The notes under the pieces are model-generated. The model searched no databases. It was given only the letters and a program-made list of their open reading frames with translations, and was not told where the DNA came from. The position numbers and the translations under genes were made by a program. A stretch of DNA of 64,000 bases from Drosophila pseudoobscura (Eukaryota > Arthropoda > Insecta > Diptera > Drosophilidae): the NCBI RefSeq assembly GCF_009870125.1, contig NC_046683.1, forward strand, positions 56,869,869 through 56,933,868, in the 5' to 3' direction. Positions 36,201-51,000 of the stretch are shown piece by piece. Position 1 is the stretch's first letter, and the number at the start of each line of letters is the position of its first letter.

Positions 36201-39200
36201 CAATTTGAGCTGTCATAAAAATGTACAACAACTGGCTACAAAGCAAACAATGCGACGAGTGCCAACAGCAACATCAGAGGCAACAGCAACAGCAGCAACA
36301 ACAGCAACAGCAACAACATCTGAGGCAGCAACAAAAGCAATGGCCGCATTCAGCAATTGTGCAAACAAATTGCTGTTGCACTTTACTTTTATTTTACGAG
36401 TGCGAATGCCAGAGCTTTCTTCTTTCCATTTTTGCTTGTTCCCTCAGTTTTTTGCCGTCCTGGCCAACGCTGGTTGACGGACCAAAGGAGTCCTGGCGTG
36501 TCCTGGCTGTTCTGCTGCCTCCATCCGCCATCCGCCATCCACCATCCACCATCCTCCATCCACCACCCACCATCATCCGCCTGCTGCCCAATTTGCATTT
36601 TACTATCGTTGCAGGTTTTTATAGTTGTTGCTTTTGCATTTGGCGCTGTCGTTGTTGCTCTTACTTTTTGATGCCTCACTCTGTTTCTGTTGCTGGTGCT
36701 GGTTCTGGTTCTGCTTTGGGGTCTGATTGGGAGTCTACTTCTGGGCCTGGGCCTGGGCCTGGGCCTGGGTCTGAGTCCTGGGTCTGGTCCTGATCCTGGT
36801 TCTGGTTTTATTTGCGCGCCGCAATTTTCCTTCCTCCTGATCCAGCTCCTTCACATCCACAGCCATATCCTTCTTTTTGTGGAGCTCTTGCTCTGGTCAT
36901 AAAGTTTACTTAACATGCCGCTGACGCTTTAGTTTTTTTTACTTCTTCGCTCTGCGAAGCTGTTAGATTTCGGATTGCAAAAGTCAAGCTTCTTACCAGA
37001 TGGAGACAAACACAGAGACGGACTCGGACAGAGACACAGCCACACACACAGAGACACACACAGACACAGAGGAGACAAGGAGCATGCCCATATGCTGTGG
37101 AAAATCTCCGAGCACTGACATTTGCTCGGCATTTCTAATGTTGTGTGTAATGGCTCGCCATCAATTATATCAATTTCTGAGCAGAGAACTTGGAGTAAAC
37201 AACACCACTCCAATGGCGGCTACTCAAGTTGATTAGTTTGATCAAGAGGTATGTCCAGCTCTGGCTATATTCTGGTTACATTTATTGCACAGACTGCGGT
37301 CCATGGCCTTGGAGCAGCGGAGCAGTGGTATGCATTCTGTGCTGGCTGTGGTTTCGATTGCACTTGAAGTTTTTTCCAAAAGTTTTACTGATTGAATGGA
37401 GGCTAGACGTGACTCAAACATTATTCAACCCTCAAGGATATCCTGTTTGGAGTCTTACTATTCATAAGTCAATCATCAAGTGTACTATCTTTGAATATTG
37501 AGCTACGATTCCCCAATTATAAGGCTTTAAAAAGTTTACAGTCTGAAGATTCCTTCAGGAATAAACTATGACTGTTTGCGAAGTTTAAAAGGTAGAAAGA
37601 AGTCCTGCACGTATTTGGATTGGATTGGATTCATATGAATAGATATACTTCAAGACACTCGCACACAGAAGTAAAACCATAAATTGAACTCTATATTTCT
37701 CTGAGATATCACATCAAAATCCATTCAAAATGAGCTCCCAACAACCTGCGTAATCCATATCCCATCAAATCCCATTTTAATACAGCAAAAGTTGAGTAAA
37801 ATATAAACAATTTCCCCCCCAATCCAAGGCCCAGACCCAGACCCAGACCCAGACCCAGGCCCAGGCCCAGACCAGGCCCAGCAGTTGCTAAGGTGGAAAT
37901 TTATTCAAAGACCTATTCAATCGCGATCCCACTAAGCTCACAAGGTGCTTTACTCCGGTTAGCTGTTCACTTTCCAAGCGATTTACGAGTCTGGCGGAGA
38001 CGGAGATGGAGACGGAGACGGAGAGCATAGCAGAGCAGAGAGGAATCCTTTGGGTCGGGTTCCATCCAGTATCCAGGCCATCCATCCCTTGCACTTTTCG
38101 CGCAGGAACATTTTACAACATTTGTATTTATTTGGCGTCATGAGTTTAAGATGTTGTTGATATATGTTTACCGTCGTGCGACACACACACACACACACAT
38201 GAGCAGAGGGACACACGTGGCAAGCAGCAAGTAGCAAGTGGCAAGCGGCAACTGCTGCAGCTACACATAAGTAAATTAGGATTTATGCTTTGTTCTATTT
38301 GAGCGCTGGAAAGCCATAAACGATTTTTTATGCACAGCCACTTGGCTGGAGAGGGTCCCTCTCCCTTGCGTCGCCGCCTCCCTTGGAGCAGCAGTTCGCA
38401 CCTTTTCCGAATACGATTTACGACCCCATGCATGTGAGAACGTAAAATTGTTATAAATTTGCATGTGCAGAATGTGGAATCTCTCCTTTCAGACAGACCC
38501 AAGGAGGAAGTGTCTAGGAAGGAGTAAAGCAGCAATAAACCCAACTTACGGCCAAGATCAATCGCAGCGGCTTGTGGAAGTTAATGGCACATGAAACTGA
38601 ACAACAGAGCAGAGTGGTGCACACTCCAGGAATCGCTGGAAGCATGAAACACGCGGGAATCGCCGACTGACAAAGGAGCAGAACTCTTCAGGCATCGAAG
38701 GAATCACTGGCTGACAAAGGAGCAGGAGCAGGAGCATGAGCAGGAGTAGGAGCATTCCCGGCTCAAAGTGAGCGTAATTAATGCTCGCAAATTTATCAAG
38801 CTGCATTAGGGCAATGAATGAAACCTGTAACTCATTTTGTCACCGAAAGCAAACAACAGAATGCGATGTAAACTGTTGCTAAGCCTGCTCCGGCATCGCG
38901 TGTGCATATGTCTCCGGGAATGACAGCAGCGAAAAAGTTTTTCCCCAGTTTGGCCCAGCTTTCCCTTTTTGCTCACACCCCTGCCACTGCCACTGCCACT
39001 GTCATTCGCTGTGCAGGCGACAGTTTAATTTTCCCCGTGACCCACATGACTGACACTCCACGATGACGCAAATCTTAAAGCAGCAGTGGCAGCGGCAGCG
39101 CCAGTGGCAGCAACAATGGCAGTAGAGTAGTAAGATGTTGCCGGCAGATAGTCTTCACTGGATTAATGCTGCCATAATTCCTACTCTGCCTGCGGGGGTG

Positions 39201-42200
39201 TGGCCTCTGTCGAGGCGTCTTCGTCGTCGTCGGGGGCCCAGCGCTGAAGTAGGGCTGGAGTGGAGTTCATTTAATATATCCGATAAAAGTATTTGCAATA
39301 AATCCTGTAAAAGCTAATGATTAATTGCTCTGTAGCTTTTAACGTCAACGCGCATAGTAGGCACGGATTGTGTGTCAGACGCCAACAACGACGATGGCTA
39401 CGACGACGGTGGCAGCAGTAGCAACAACAATGGCAGCTCTGTGGCAGCGGCATTGGCCAACGTGGCGTATGAGTAATTCGACTTTGACGCCGCAACGCCG
39501 CGCGTGGTTTTGCCTACAGCCACAGCCACACACGCACACCACTCTCTAACACACACACGCACACTAGCACACTAGCACATTTGTCTTTTCCCGTTAGTGT
39601 AGTATGTTTCATGTTTTGCGTTATTGTCGCTTCAAGTAAAAACACAAAAATATTTATTTCAAATGAGTCCTGTGTACGCGTACGCGTACGCGTACAACTG
39701 GGGATCGTTCCGGGATGTAGGATGTAGGATGTGGGATGTGGGATGGTGGCATGGCGATGGGATGGGATGTGCGACTGCGGAAACTGGTAAACAGAATGCC
39801 CTCCCCTGCTCTGCTCTACTCTGCTCTGCTGTGCTCTGCCCAACGCCCAGCCACGCCCCCAGACAACCAGTGATGATACCCTGTAAGGTGGAGAGTACGG
39901 GTATGCAGGGTATTGGGAGTGAACAACTTTGTGTAGTATCGGGATCTGAGCATACATAGAGAAGGTGCTTCATAAACTCCATAAATATCTTCTATATTTC
40001 ATCTATTATATCATTGGATAAGTTCACTTTAATCATGCGAATGGACTTCAGGAACAGGCTTGAATCTGGATCCGTTCAATGGTTCTGGTGGTGTGTCAAT
40101 TTCTGGTAGTTGCTATGTTCCTCGGGCATTCTTGGTCCCTAGCACCAATCAGCAATTTCGGATGAGCGGAATGTTCATAATTTGACGAAGAAACGAGAGA
40201 AATGTAAATGCTCGATGCTAGCTATCATTCTCCATTCCTTTAGCTCTAAAGTTCTTCCTCTTAGGTACCTCCTGGTCGCATCCGCAGTATTTTCCCAATT
40301 GACTTGTTTTTTTTTTGTTTTTCGGGGAATTCGTTTTTTTTCGGTGGGTGGCGAAAGTAACTTTCAGGGGGTTGGTGGCCCGTTGGGCTGTTGGGTTGCC
40401 TCGTTCGCTGGCGCCTTTCGTGTGGCATGGGGAGCCGGGTGAAAGACAGCATTTGCCATAAATTGTGAAAGTGTCAACGAAAGGCAAAAATACACACATA
40501 CACAGACACAAACCCATAGAGAATGAGAGGACACACACACAGATCCATTTAGAGGAGGCACATGCACGCACGCACTGAGGGGAAAAAACAATGCTAACGA
40601 CATACAAACAAACAAATCTATACTCATTTGGGCTTCTGTGTGGGTGGGTGTACGTACGAGTGTATCGCAATGGGTGTTGGTGTTGGTGTTGGTGTGGCGG
40701 GTGTGTGTGAGTGTGTTGGCATTGGTGTGGGGAAGCAACACGCACGCATATTTATTTTGAACACATCTTTTTTTTTTTTTTTTCTTCGGTTCGGCCATCT
40801 ACAAATGCGTTATATAAATAACCATATAAATAAATATATATATAAATGTGTGTGTAGTCATATGTATTGTCTATATACATAAGTATATAGATTGCCCAAC
40901 ATATTTACGCATATTGTTCTAATCAGTGGCGATGTCCCGGCCTCCTTGGCCTCCTCGGCAGGAATGTCAATTTTTTGCTGCCTAATTTATTTCGGCAGGA
41001 CTATCGAGAAAGGGCCAAGGACCAAGGCCCACGGTCCCGAAGAACGGGAATTGGCTTCAATAGGAGGACGGTGGCGGTGGTGGAGGGGTAGGGGGAAAAC
41101 CACCCTCCAAAAGGGGATGGTATGGCCCGGACAGAACAGAGCAGAACAGAACAGGACACTTTTGACACCCAACAGAGACGCTTCAGCTGCTGATTATTGC
41201 CAGGACACATTCCAGCAGACGGAGGCGTTTGTGGGTGTGGCAAACGCATAAGAATCCCCCCAGATTTTTCGAAACAGGATGTGGGGCCGGGAGAACTTTG
41301 CATAAGACCTCGCTCGCCCCGCTGCGGTCTCACTGCGCCTGACATCTCTCATAGAAGATGAATAGTTCTTGGGACTGGTCAGGTAGAATCGATATCAAAC
41401 ATATTTATGGTCCGCACGTGACCTCTCGCTGACCGCTGCCCAACCAAAGAGTTTCCCTTAAAGCCTCACAGCCTTAAAGCCAGAAGCTGCCAAAGCCGAC
41501 GCTGACATCCTATAGGACTTAAATCCTTCAGATGGAAACAATCTCCTGGACGAAATAATTAATCTCCTTAATTGAATACATGCGATTATGAATCAACAGC
41601 ACTTACCGCAATTACTGTATTAATTTCCTCGAGGAAAGCAAATTGCCAGAGCGCTTTCCCCCAGCTTCAGTTTCGGGGGGTTGCAATCCGTAAGGATTCA
41701 AGGAATACACCGCCGACCGTCAGCATCTGGCCGGGGGCGTTGGTCCAGTGTTCCACTAAATTGGACACATCTGCACAGTTTTCCTTAGCTGTAGGGAAAA
41801 TCCGCATCCGCAGCCGCCCCTCCGTCTCCCCTCGTGTCCTCTTCGCCTCCCTTTACAGCTTGTCTGGCAGCGTGTCAATCTTGCGACTCAAATGGCGGCA
41901 CGCATGGCAAAGTTTTCATCCTGCGGCCAGGAGCTCTGCTCTGCTCTGCTCTGCTCCGCTCCGCTTTGGAGCTACCTCAAATCCCCGCACGTATCCGCAT
42001 TTCCACATTTCCACATTGCCAGACTCGCAGTCGCATTTGCATTTGGCTCCATACACACAATTTGTATGCTTAAGTAAGCCGACTGCGTGCATGTTTCTAA
42101 TGGGCGGCACAAAAGGTTACTCTGCCCCTTGCCCCCCTGCCACCCCTGCTCTGCCCTTACCTGATGCTGAACCAAAACCAAAACCAGAGCCAGAGCCGGA

Positions 42201-45200
42201 AAAAAACGAAACGAAACGAAACGAAAGGAAAGGAAAGGAGTCCCCCACAACGGAAAACTCATTTCGCCCTCGGGCGTGACTTTTATAGCACTTTGTTTCC
42301 GAGTGGAACCTGAACCCAAGCCAAAACCAGAAGCCCACACAGAAAATGAGTGCGAATCCAACGAAACAAATGGATTTTTGTCAGAGCCAGTACACCCCTC
42401 GAAAACGCATTCGAAACTTTTGGCTTTGGCAATTTTCGAAATGCCCAAAATGTGTTACAGATTTTGGGCTTAGCTTTTATGCCGAGGGTATTATGATTAT
42501 CATCAAATGATTGCAACGCCAGCAATTTCGAATCCATAAAGTAGGAATATTTCACTGATCAGCACCAAGAGATGATTCCCTATAGCCATCATTTTCTGTG
42601 CAAACTATTCTTAATCTTTTTGCTTAAAAGATATCTAACTGCTGTCTTTATATAGTAAGATCGGACTCCAATAAAATGTTTCAATATATAAATCGCTTAC
42701 TACTATAACATTCGATAGGATTCCATAGGAATAATCCGGCGATAAAGAGCTGCCATTGAAAGGATCCATTGGATCTTGAAGGGTATTTAAAGTTTCGTCC
42801 TTTGAAGCTAGCCCTTACCTTCTTGTTGCTGTTGTAGCTCATGTAGCTCATGTTTCTGATGTTTCTGCTGTTGTTCCTTCCGATGTTGCTGCTGAACTTA
42901 TCAACACGCCGATCACTTGCGACAGTTTCCGTTGTGCCACAGCACACACAGTGCCACAGACAGAGCCTAATTGCCCCGGCAAGCAGTAAGAGCCACAGTT
43001 CCATTCCCATTCCCATTCCCATAACGATACCCAACAAACCCTCGCCATCCGCCCAAAACCCCTACCGATACACGTACCCCTACCCACACCCCTCACACCC
43101 CACACACCCCATTCAAGGTGAGCAATGTAAAAACTTCCTGTGCACTCATTTAGTCCTGCTGAGCTCTTGTTGCCGTTGTCCTTATGTAAGCAGCAGTGGC
43201 AGCAGCAGCAGTGGCAGCTCCTCGCACGCCCTCTGCCGCCAGGCGAACAATACACGAAAATAAAACGAAACGAAACGAACCGAACCGAAAAAAAAACGGA
43301 TATAGAAATTCAATACTTTGATTCGTGCCACAGCGCAGGGGCAGGGGCAGGAGTAGGAGCAGGAGCGGAGGAAGTGCAACCATACAAGGTAACCAAATAG
43401 CAGGACAACACGTACCACAAGCACTTGTTGTAGTTGTAGTTGCTGCGGCAGGAATACTCTCGCACAGCGAGGGAGGGGGAGGGGGATTGGGATTGCTTGG
43501 AACAAGATTTCGGACTGCTGCAACTGCAAGTCCGAGTCCGAGTCCAAGTACGAGTACGAGTATCTGTTGGGAACCAGAAACTGGGCAACATTGGTGCATT
43601 ATACTTAGTGGTTTCCACTTGATTGATGCCATATGTCCTGTGGCCCAAAGGCCACACCATCCACTCACCTCCCCACCCCTGCACTGCCCTGCACTCCCAC
43701 CCTCCCGCACACAGTGGGACGGAAAAGTTTCGCGTCCCACTAACGATCGACAGAAATACAATTGTAATTGCAGAGCACAAACTAATAACAACATCACGCA
43801 ATGTCCTGGCAGTCCTTCGTCGTTCGTCCTGCGTGGGAACGTGCTGTGCTCTATGGAAGTTACCGTTGTATAATTACTGATATACAGATATCCTGCCACT
43901 GCCACCGCCACTGAAGGATACTGCCGTGTGCACTGCCTGGCATCGCTTAACTATTAACAGTCGCCAGGCATTCGCATCCGGTCTGGGGTTTTGGTTTTTC
44001 AGGAGGGAACTAGAAGGAGAACCCCTATTCATGGGGTCGGGGCTGCTGGGAAAAGCTCTCAACTCTCATCCACACCATCTACAACGCACACACATACCCG
44101 GACGGAACGACAGACAGACAACTCACATGTCTGCCAATTATAAGCAACTAAACCGCAGATAACAGAGGATGCTGCGGCTTCTGAGGCTGCGGCTGCGGCT
44201 GAGGCTGAGGCTGAGACTGAGACTATCCCTAACCCGTAACCAAGCAAGACCCCCAGTCCATAGTCCATATTCCCCAGAATATACAGAACTCAGCCTCCAT
44301 GGGATATGTGCTGTCAAAGCGACGTGACTAAGTGGTGAAAAATGATTTCGTGGATACGTGTGACTCGCCCTCGGTGGGAATGAGCGGGCGTTAAGCGTTC
44401 ACGGCTTCCTCCTGGCCCGGGAGCACAGCCACAGCCATCGAGAGGGTCACTTGACGAGATACCTCAAGGGGGGTGTGATGCTGGAAGATGGAAGATGGAA
44501 GACGAAGGATGGGAATGGAGATGCGACTGGGAACTGGGCGGACGACTGCATGTGTTGTGCAATCGTCAAAGGATCAACATATTCGGTTCATTTCGAGATG
44601 GGGCCACAGGTTCGTGAGGGAAATTTGTCACGAGATACTTCCGCAAGACGTGGGAGACACGTAGACGTACCCCTTGAGACGTACCCCTTGGAGGGTTCCA
44701 GGCAATCCAGGAGAATCCATTAATCTAAAGGAAAGCTTCTGCAATACAACTCAATGAGAGACCCTAGAACTCCTAAGAGAAAAGTTACTTTGGGTTCTAG
44801 AATGAATCGTCTGCAATCGATGGAGAGATAATGATAGAATGATTTCAGACTCCGTCTGAGTCCTCCGACTTTTCCATGTACTCCCAAGTAAATTGGCATA
44901 TAGATTAGACGGATATTCTCATCCTCTTCTCGATTATTCCTATTCCTGTTACTTTTTTCCTGGAGAGAGACTCTCTAGCATATTCTTGTGGCATCTGATG
45001 TTGTCAGTGTTTAGATGGTTTGAGTACGTCTATCCAACCAAAATGATGGTAGTGTTTTTGTTCCACCTTTTGTCCTTATACTATCGCCACCTGAGAGAAA
45101 AGCTTATTTTATCCCAGTGGGTCTTACAATTCTTTACACATTTCCTCCCCAATCATCGGTGTTTTGCGTGATTCACGCCATCATCGCCGGTGTCTTCTAC

Positions 45201-46700
45201 ATCGCAGTCTGGCGTCGTTGTCTTGCTGCCAAGTAGCACTCAAAGTGAGTTTGCGACGCATTGCCGCATTGTCGCTACTTCATCAGCAAGCAACGGGAGT
45301 GGCAACGGCGACGGCGACAACGACGGCAACGGCAACGGCATCAAGTGCAAGTATCCATGTCCTCGGCGTTGCTGGCTGCACTTGTGCAGCATCTCCATCT
45401 CGAGCGTCGTCTCCATGCCCTATCCGCATGCCCCGCGCCGCTCCACCATCGCCGTCACTTCCATCTCCAGCACTCTCTCACTCGACACAGAATGTTGCCA
45501 TTTGGCAACTGAGCGTCCGCAGGAAATGAATACGTGTTGAATATTTGTCGAGTTGAAGCACAAGGACATGAGGATAACATGGCATGCCAGGGCATGGGGG
45601 ATGGGCTCTAAAAGAGGTGGTTCGTTCAACCCCTCATGCCACCCCCTAAACATCTACAAGGCAAATATGTGCACATCCAGTATCCAGTGTGTATCCATCT
45701 ACAAACGAACTCGTGGATGAGCTCCATGTGTCGCTTAGCCTTGCCTGGATGGACAGACGGGACGAGGAAGGAACGAGATGAGGACGGGACGGGACGGGCT
45801 AATGCGCAAACCAAATATGATATACAATCATGTATATACTATAAAGCATCTGCTGCTGCTTCTGGCCAAAGATTTGCAAGCGTTTCATAAATACAAGCAG
45901 CAATAGCAACAACACCAGTGCCAGCAACATCAGCAACAAGCTGCAAGGACAGGGACCATCGCCAGCTGCTGCAAATGGCACGCATGAAAATGAAAGGCCC
46001 ATCGAATGGGCGCCTTCATTGAGAATTTATTTCAATAAGAGAAAGGAAACTATATGTACCGCAGAGGTGGATGAGGGGGATGAGGTAGACGAACAGAAGC
46101 AGCAGCAGCAGCAGAAGCAGCACTAAAGGCCATCGGAAACTATAATCACGTCTGTGCATACGAGTACGAGTGCGAGTGCGAGTGCTCGTATGTCTGTGGG
46201 CAGATACATGAGACCACTGGCAGGATATCATCGCTAAGTGCTCTTGTTGCATGCTGCACAAGCACCGAGCACCGAGCACCGAGCACTGAGCACTGAGCAC
46301 CGACTCGAACAAGTAATTAAGATTAGTGACTCAATATAGATACATACACATACACATACATATACATATACATATAAACAAACACACACAGCATGTATGT
46401 ATGTACATACATAGATACAGATGGATAGATACACGAGTCCACAGACAAACAACATCCATCCTTGCCTGCTTTCTTTGTCTGGCTTTAAACTGTATATTTT
46501 CTAAGGAAAATGTGTGAAAGCTGTTTCCTGTGCTTGGATAATGCGTGAAGGCTGTATCTTTTAAATGAAACATGCCTTAAAGCCATAGTTTTCGAAATGA
46601 AATTAAACATCTCTTGGATCTGGCATGTATTTGCACACAACACACACATGTGCACAAGCATGCACACATATGTAGACACACAGACAGAGAGACACACATG
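33276..46700. other. Gene-poor spacer between the two Scratch paralogues, part 1
   Basis: I see no gene. Open frames follow low-complexity sequence. Notable tracts: (TG)n at about 34000-34032, GGCAGT/CAGCAA at 34070-34105, GGAGCA at 34598-34632, GGGGAC at 35578-35620, CAACAG at 36278-36332, CCATCC at 36520-36575, GGGCCT at 36738-36785, CCCAGA at 37825-37878, an alternating purine-pyrimidine tract at 39672-39695, GGATGT(A/G) at 39712-39745, GGTGTT at 40673-40694 and GAGCACC/T at 46258-46303. The interval is a likely home for neural enhancers shared by both factors (inference). Confidence 0.5.
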
Positions 46701-46718
46701 GGGGAGGGGTCGACTCCA

Positions 46719-48060
46719 TCAAATGCCAGATGGACTGTCAGAGAACTGATTCCGGGTATCATGCGTTTGTAGGGGCTCATGTACCTTATTGCTAGAACGT
46801 ATGTTGCCCCAAAATGATATCAATTGTCTGTGAAAAATATGTGCGAATCGGAAACGTTGGACCTCGGAAGCCCCCGTGGGGCTATCGAATCGAAAACCCG
46901 AATCGGAGGAACCGATTGCTGAAGGCCATAAGCAATAGAGTATGAAATCGCTTATCGAAGATGTCGAATATTCAAAGTCTGCTGGGATAATCAGCTTCCA
47001 AACCCACTGCCTGATGAGATCCACAACCACAACGTAGCTTGGAAAACTCAAGAAATTAGAAATCCTGAGGACGGGGGGCTTTTGAGGCCACTGCAACAGA
47101 CTTCGACTGGTTCTGAGAAAACTTTCCAATGCTAAAGCCAGGGCCATCAGTTCCTTCAATGTATAATGTGGCATCCAACTGGAGCTAACTCCCGGATATA
47201 CATATCTTACATATCTTTAAGCAGGGAACAAGCATTCTGTGCTGATTTCCCGAAATGTCGTGACAGCTTTCAGAATCAGCTGAAAGTGTTATTCATCTGT
47301 GAGCCGCCTGAAGAATTTCGTAGTCGATCAGGTTCTGAATTACTACAAACTCATTTGGGCCTGAAGACACTTTGTGACCTGAAGAACTGAACATATCTGG
47401 CAGTAGTTTCGAACTCATTCCAAATGGTTTATTGCGATTGAGAGCCACATTTAGACATTGAGTGACAACTTGGGATGTGGGCAACAATGGAATAATATAA
47501 CATTGGGGAATACGAACTTTCGTGCACTGCAGCTTACACTGGGGAAAATCCATTGCATAGAGCATCCATCCTGGCAATTCTCAATGAAGGACACAGTTGC
47601 GTTTATTGCCATATCTGCCTAATCTAATTATCTATTAAAGAAAGGTCATGAATGTATGTATACCAGAACTTAAAGAGATCTCATTGAGCAGTTTCTTGAG
47701 ATGATTACTCCTCAGATTAAGAGTTTTACACCTCGATCAGTGACGACATATTGCCTGTGATATTTGCACAATTATTTTGCTGATGGACTCCGACGAGTAT
47801 AAGTAGTCGATTCATCCGATTCTGATCTCCAATGGGATTTGGCAATTACGAGAGATAAAGTCTTCGGTTGACCCATCCTATCCAGGATATTAGACAGCTC
47901 CTTGATGCAGTTTTGGGCGATATATCGACTACTGTGGATGTGAGCAACAATGAAGTTAAGGAAATCTTACGGAAAGCTACCTTGTAACTGGTGGAAATCC
48001 ACTTCGTAGGCCATCCTGGCAGCTTCGAATGAAGTACCATATCAGCGTTATTACACTCCG
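46719..48060 (-). repeat. Diverged, protein-like tandem copies
   Basis: Two minus-strand segments, about 47600-47460 and 48040-47900, align over roughly 120 bp with clear similarity (GGCAACAATG / GAGCAACAATG, then CATCCTGGCA in each on the plus strand). Both open with LPGW in the same minus-strand frame; that frame is open for 94 codons at 47577-47293 and 64 codons at 48040-47846. A third open stretch (47174-46719, about 150 codons) may be related (PSYVVVVDLI beside LPTSQVV and LLTSTVV). I do not recognise a family. These could be remnants of a small gene family or of a mobile element. Confidence 0.35.
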
Positions 48061-51000
48061 CAGCGATTCATTGACTATAATATATTATTTTATATGCATA
48101 CAATCCGTTTCTAAACATGTGTTTACTTCAATTTGAAACAGAGCTATTTCTTGTGCGTAATATCACAGCTGTAATTCACACATAATGCTGTGGTGCACAA
48201 AAGATACAATGTTCAATGTGTAACTGATATAATAAAACACTTCCGGACTCTTTAGACATCTCTTAATAGTAGTATTGTCTTTCCACAATCGTTGGCTTAC
48301 TAGTAGGTATATTTGATCCCTTCAGCTCGCAAATGTTCAAGGGGAATGTGAATTTATGAAGTATCTGTCAAATTTGGCATTTCTAATTTGCACAAAAACA
48401 ATTGCAGAATGGTTCCTTTCAGTAGCGTCCCCGTAATTCCCACAAATTGAAGATTCTACTTCAATGGCAGCTCTTCTCTGATTGACACTCAATAGGCGTC
48501 CCTCCCTCCACAGCTTTGACTTCTTTTGGGCGATTAATTGAATCAACAGCAGCCAGAATCAACGCAACCTCCCATATTCAAAATACTTATCCCATTCTCC
48601 CATACATTCTATCCTGCTTCTGCTGCTTATTCTATGGTTTATTCTGCTGCCTCTCTGCTGCCTGACAGCCATTAGTTTATGGCTGGCAAACAAAACAAAT
48701 GCCAGAGGGCACTAACCCAGACCCAGACCCAGACCCAGGCCGAGGCCCAGACCTGGACCCAAGCCTGAGCCCAATCCCGAATTGAAATTCAAGAACTGGG
48801 TGCAGCCGTCAGTGTAGGGCCAGAATGCAGAAAACCAGAACCAGAACCAGAGCCTCAACCAGAGCCAGCCGCCGGGAGGCAGGAGGCAGGAGGCAAGAGC
48901 CAGGGTCAGGAATCAGCTGCTGTTGCATCGATGAGGAAAATGAGGAAAAATGAAATAATGCCAATGTGGACAGCTGTCGGGAAAATTGTTGAAAGGCGAA
49001 TGAAAAGCGGCTCTTCTCTCGCTGGGGTTCGCTTCGGTTCGGATCGGCTCGGCTCGGATGGGATCGTATCGTATCGGATAGGTTCGCCCTTTGGCAGTTT
49101 TTTAGAGAAGCAGAACAGTCTACTGGCAGCACAATCATCATTATCATCCTTGATGCCGTTGTTGTGTTTATGTAGATCGTCAAACGATGTCCCGTCGAAG
49201 GATCAGAGGGCGAGCCCATCCCACAGGCAGAGGGCCGAAATATTTGGTCCTTTTCTACCTGGACCGCACCTCAGCCCGGACCGGGGTTCGTGCTCTTTTT
49301 CGTGCCCCCTACTCCTTCTGTTGCTGCTCCTTCAGCACATACTCTTACTCGCATGAGGAGAGGTCTTTGAACCCAGAGTCTCGTTCGCGTCTCGTCTAAC
49401 GATTTGTGGGTTTCCACTCGCTTTTGTTGTCCGACTGCAACAGCTGCCTGCTGCAGGAGGAAGGAGTCGATGTCGATGTCGATGATGGCATGGTGGCATG
49501 GAGGGAGAGGGAGCCAGGCAGGACAGAGGATCCCCGAAGAGAGAATCCCTATCCCGGCAGTGAGATTTCCCCGACTCAACAACCGATTCGGCCGAAAGCC
49601 CAAACAAATGTAATTAAAAATACAAAGTTTCAAATTACCGGAATGGTAACTGAACTCAGCTCAACTCGGACGCGTGTGTCCAGTTTTTGGGCTGGCTGTG
49701 GAAGCCGCACAAGTTGTGGCGGTGGCAGGAGTGAGTGGCAGGCAGCTAGCAGCTAGCAAGCGGCAGTCGGCAGCAGTCGGCAGCAGTCAGCAGCAGTCAG
49801 GAGGCAGGAGCTTCTATATCCTGTTGCAGGATATGCTAATAAGTTTGCCCATCAAAACTGAGCAAAGTGCAATTTCGGGCGATGACGTAAACCCACCTTT
49901 ATTTCGCCCGTTGTTCTTTTTATTCCCAATTGCTTTACCTGTTAGCTGCTGTTTCTATGCAGACGCCAAAAAATGCCAAAACGGGGTGGTTGGGCGGATG
50001 GGTGGTTCGGCGGTAATGTTGCTGTTGCTGTTGCTGTCGAGGCAGTGAGAGGTGGTGGTGGTGGTGGTGTTGCTGCTGCCGCTGTTGCTCTGATGATGAT
50101 GATGATGATGACGACGACGACTACGACGACTACTACTACCAGGATGGGGTGGTTGCAAAGCCATTCAAAAAGGAGTAACAATGAAATTACAGCAGAAACA
50201 GGAATAAATAGCATTTGGGAAAAACTCGACAGCGTCCGGGAGGCGAGACCGAGACCACGCTCAGAGGTACGAATTGTACAGGGACCAAAAACCGACCCAC
50301 AGACAGACAACGCGAATACAATAAAGATGAAAGCGAAGTCAATTGCAGAGCCAACGAAGCGTGAATACTCTCCTTTGTAGGGCAGAAGCTGATTGGTTTA
50401 TGTTGCCATAAACTACAGCCGAACATACTGCAGGACATGGGGCAGGATTGCTAAGGATTGCTCTAATTCAATTAAAGTGATTCAATATTTCATGGTCCAT
50501 CTTTCCCAGATTCTGTTTGAATAGTTGTACATCCGTAGATAGTTCTATGCTTCATATTTCCCCAGCTCGATGCGAGTATATTCCCAAATTTAACCCTTAA
50601 TCTCTGGATCTGCAGACTTCACAGGATGTTCCGTATGCTCTCGGGCAGAGAGTACAGCTACAATTCAGAATCAGACTCGGACCCAGACTCTGTCTGGTAC
50701 TCGTGCACCCGTACACCCGTACACCCGTGCTGTTTCCACTTTAATACATCATTGAATGAATGGAAAACGGAATGAGCATGCCAGACACCGACACCTGGCT
50801 CGCTTGGGCTCTGCCGCATGCCTCATGCCTCATGCCTAATGCCTCCTGCCTCCTGCCTTTGCCTTTGAGTTCTGTTCTGTTCTGTTCTGTTGGGTGCTGT
50901 TGGGCAGGCGGCAGGGCGAGGCAGAGGAAAGGATCAACAGTTTCTGGTTATAGTTCGGCTACAGCTGCCGCCGTCACTTCCGTGCCACGCGAGCGTCACA

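Noticed and set aside
37825-37878. CRISPR-like or satellite array
   Set aside because: It is a plain CCCAGA hexamer microsatellite without spacers.
45190-45540. 116-codon plus-strand frame
   Set aside because: Overlaps GGCAAC/GGCGAC repeats, has other equally long overlapping frames, and shows no motif.
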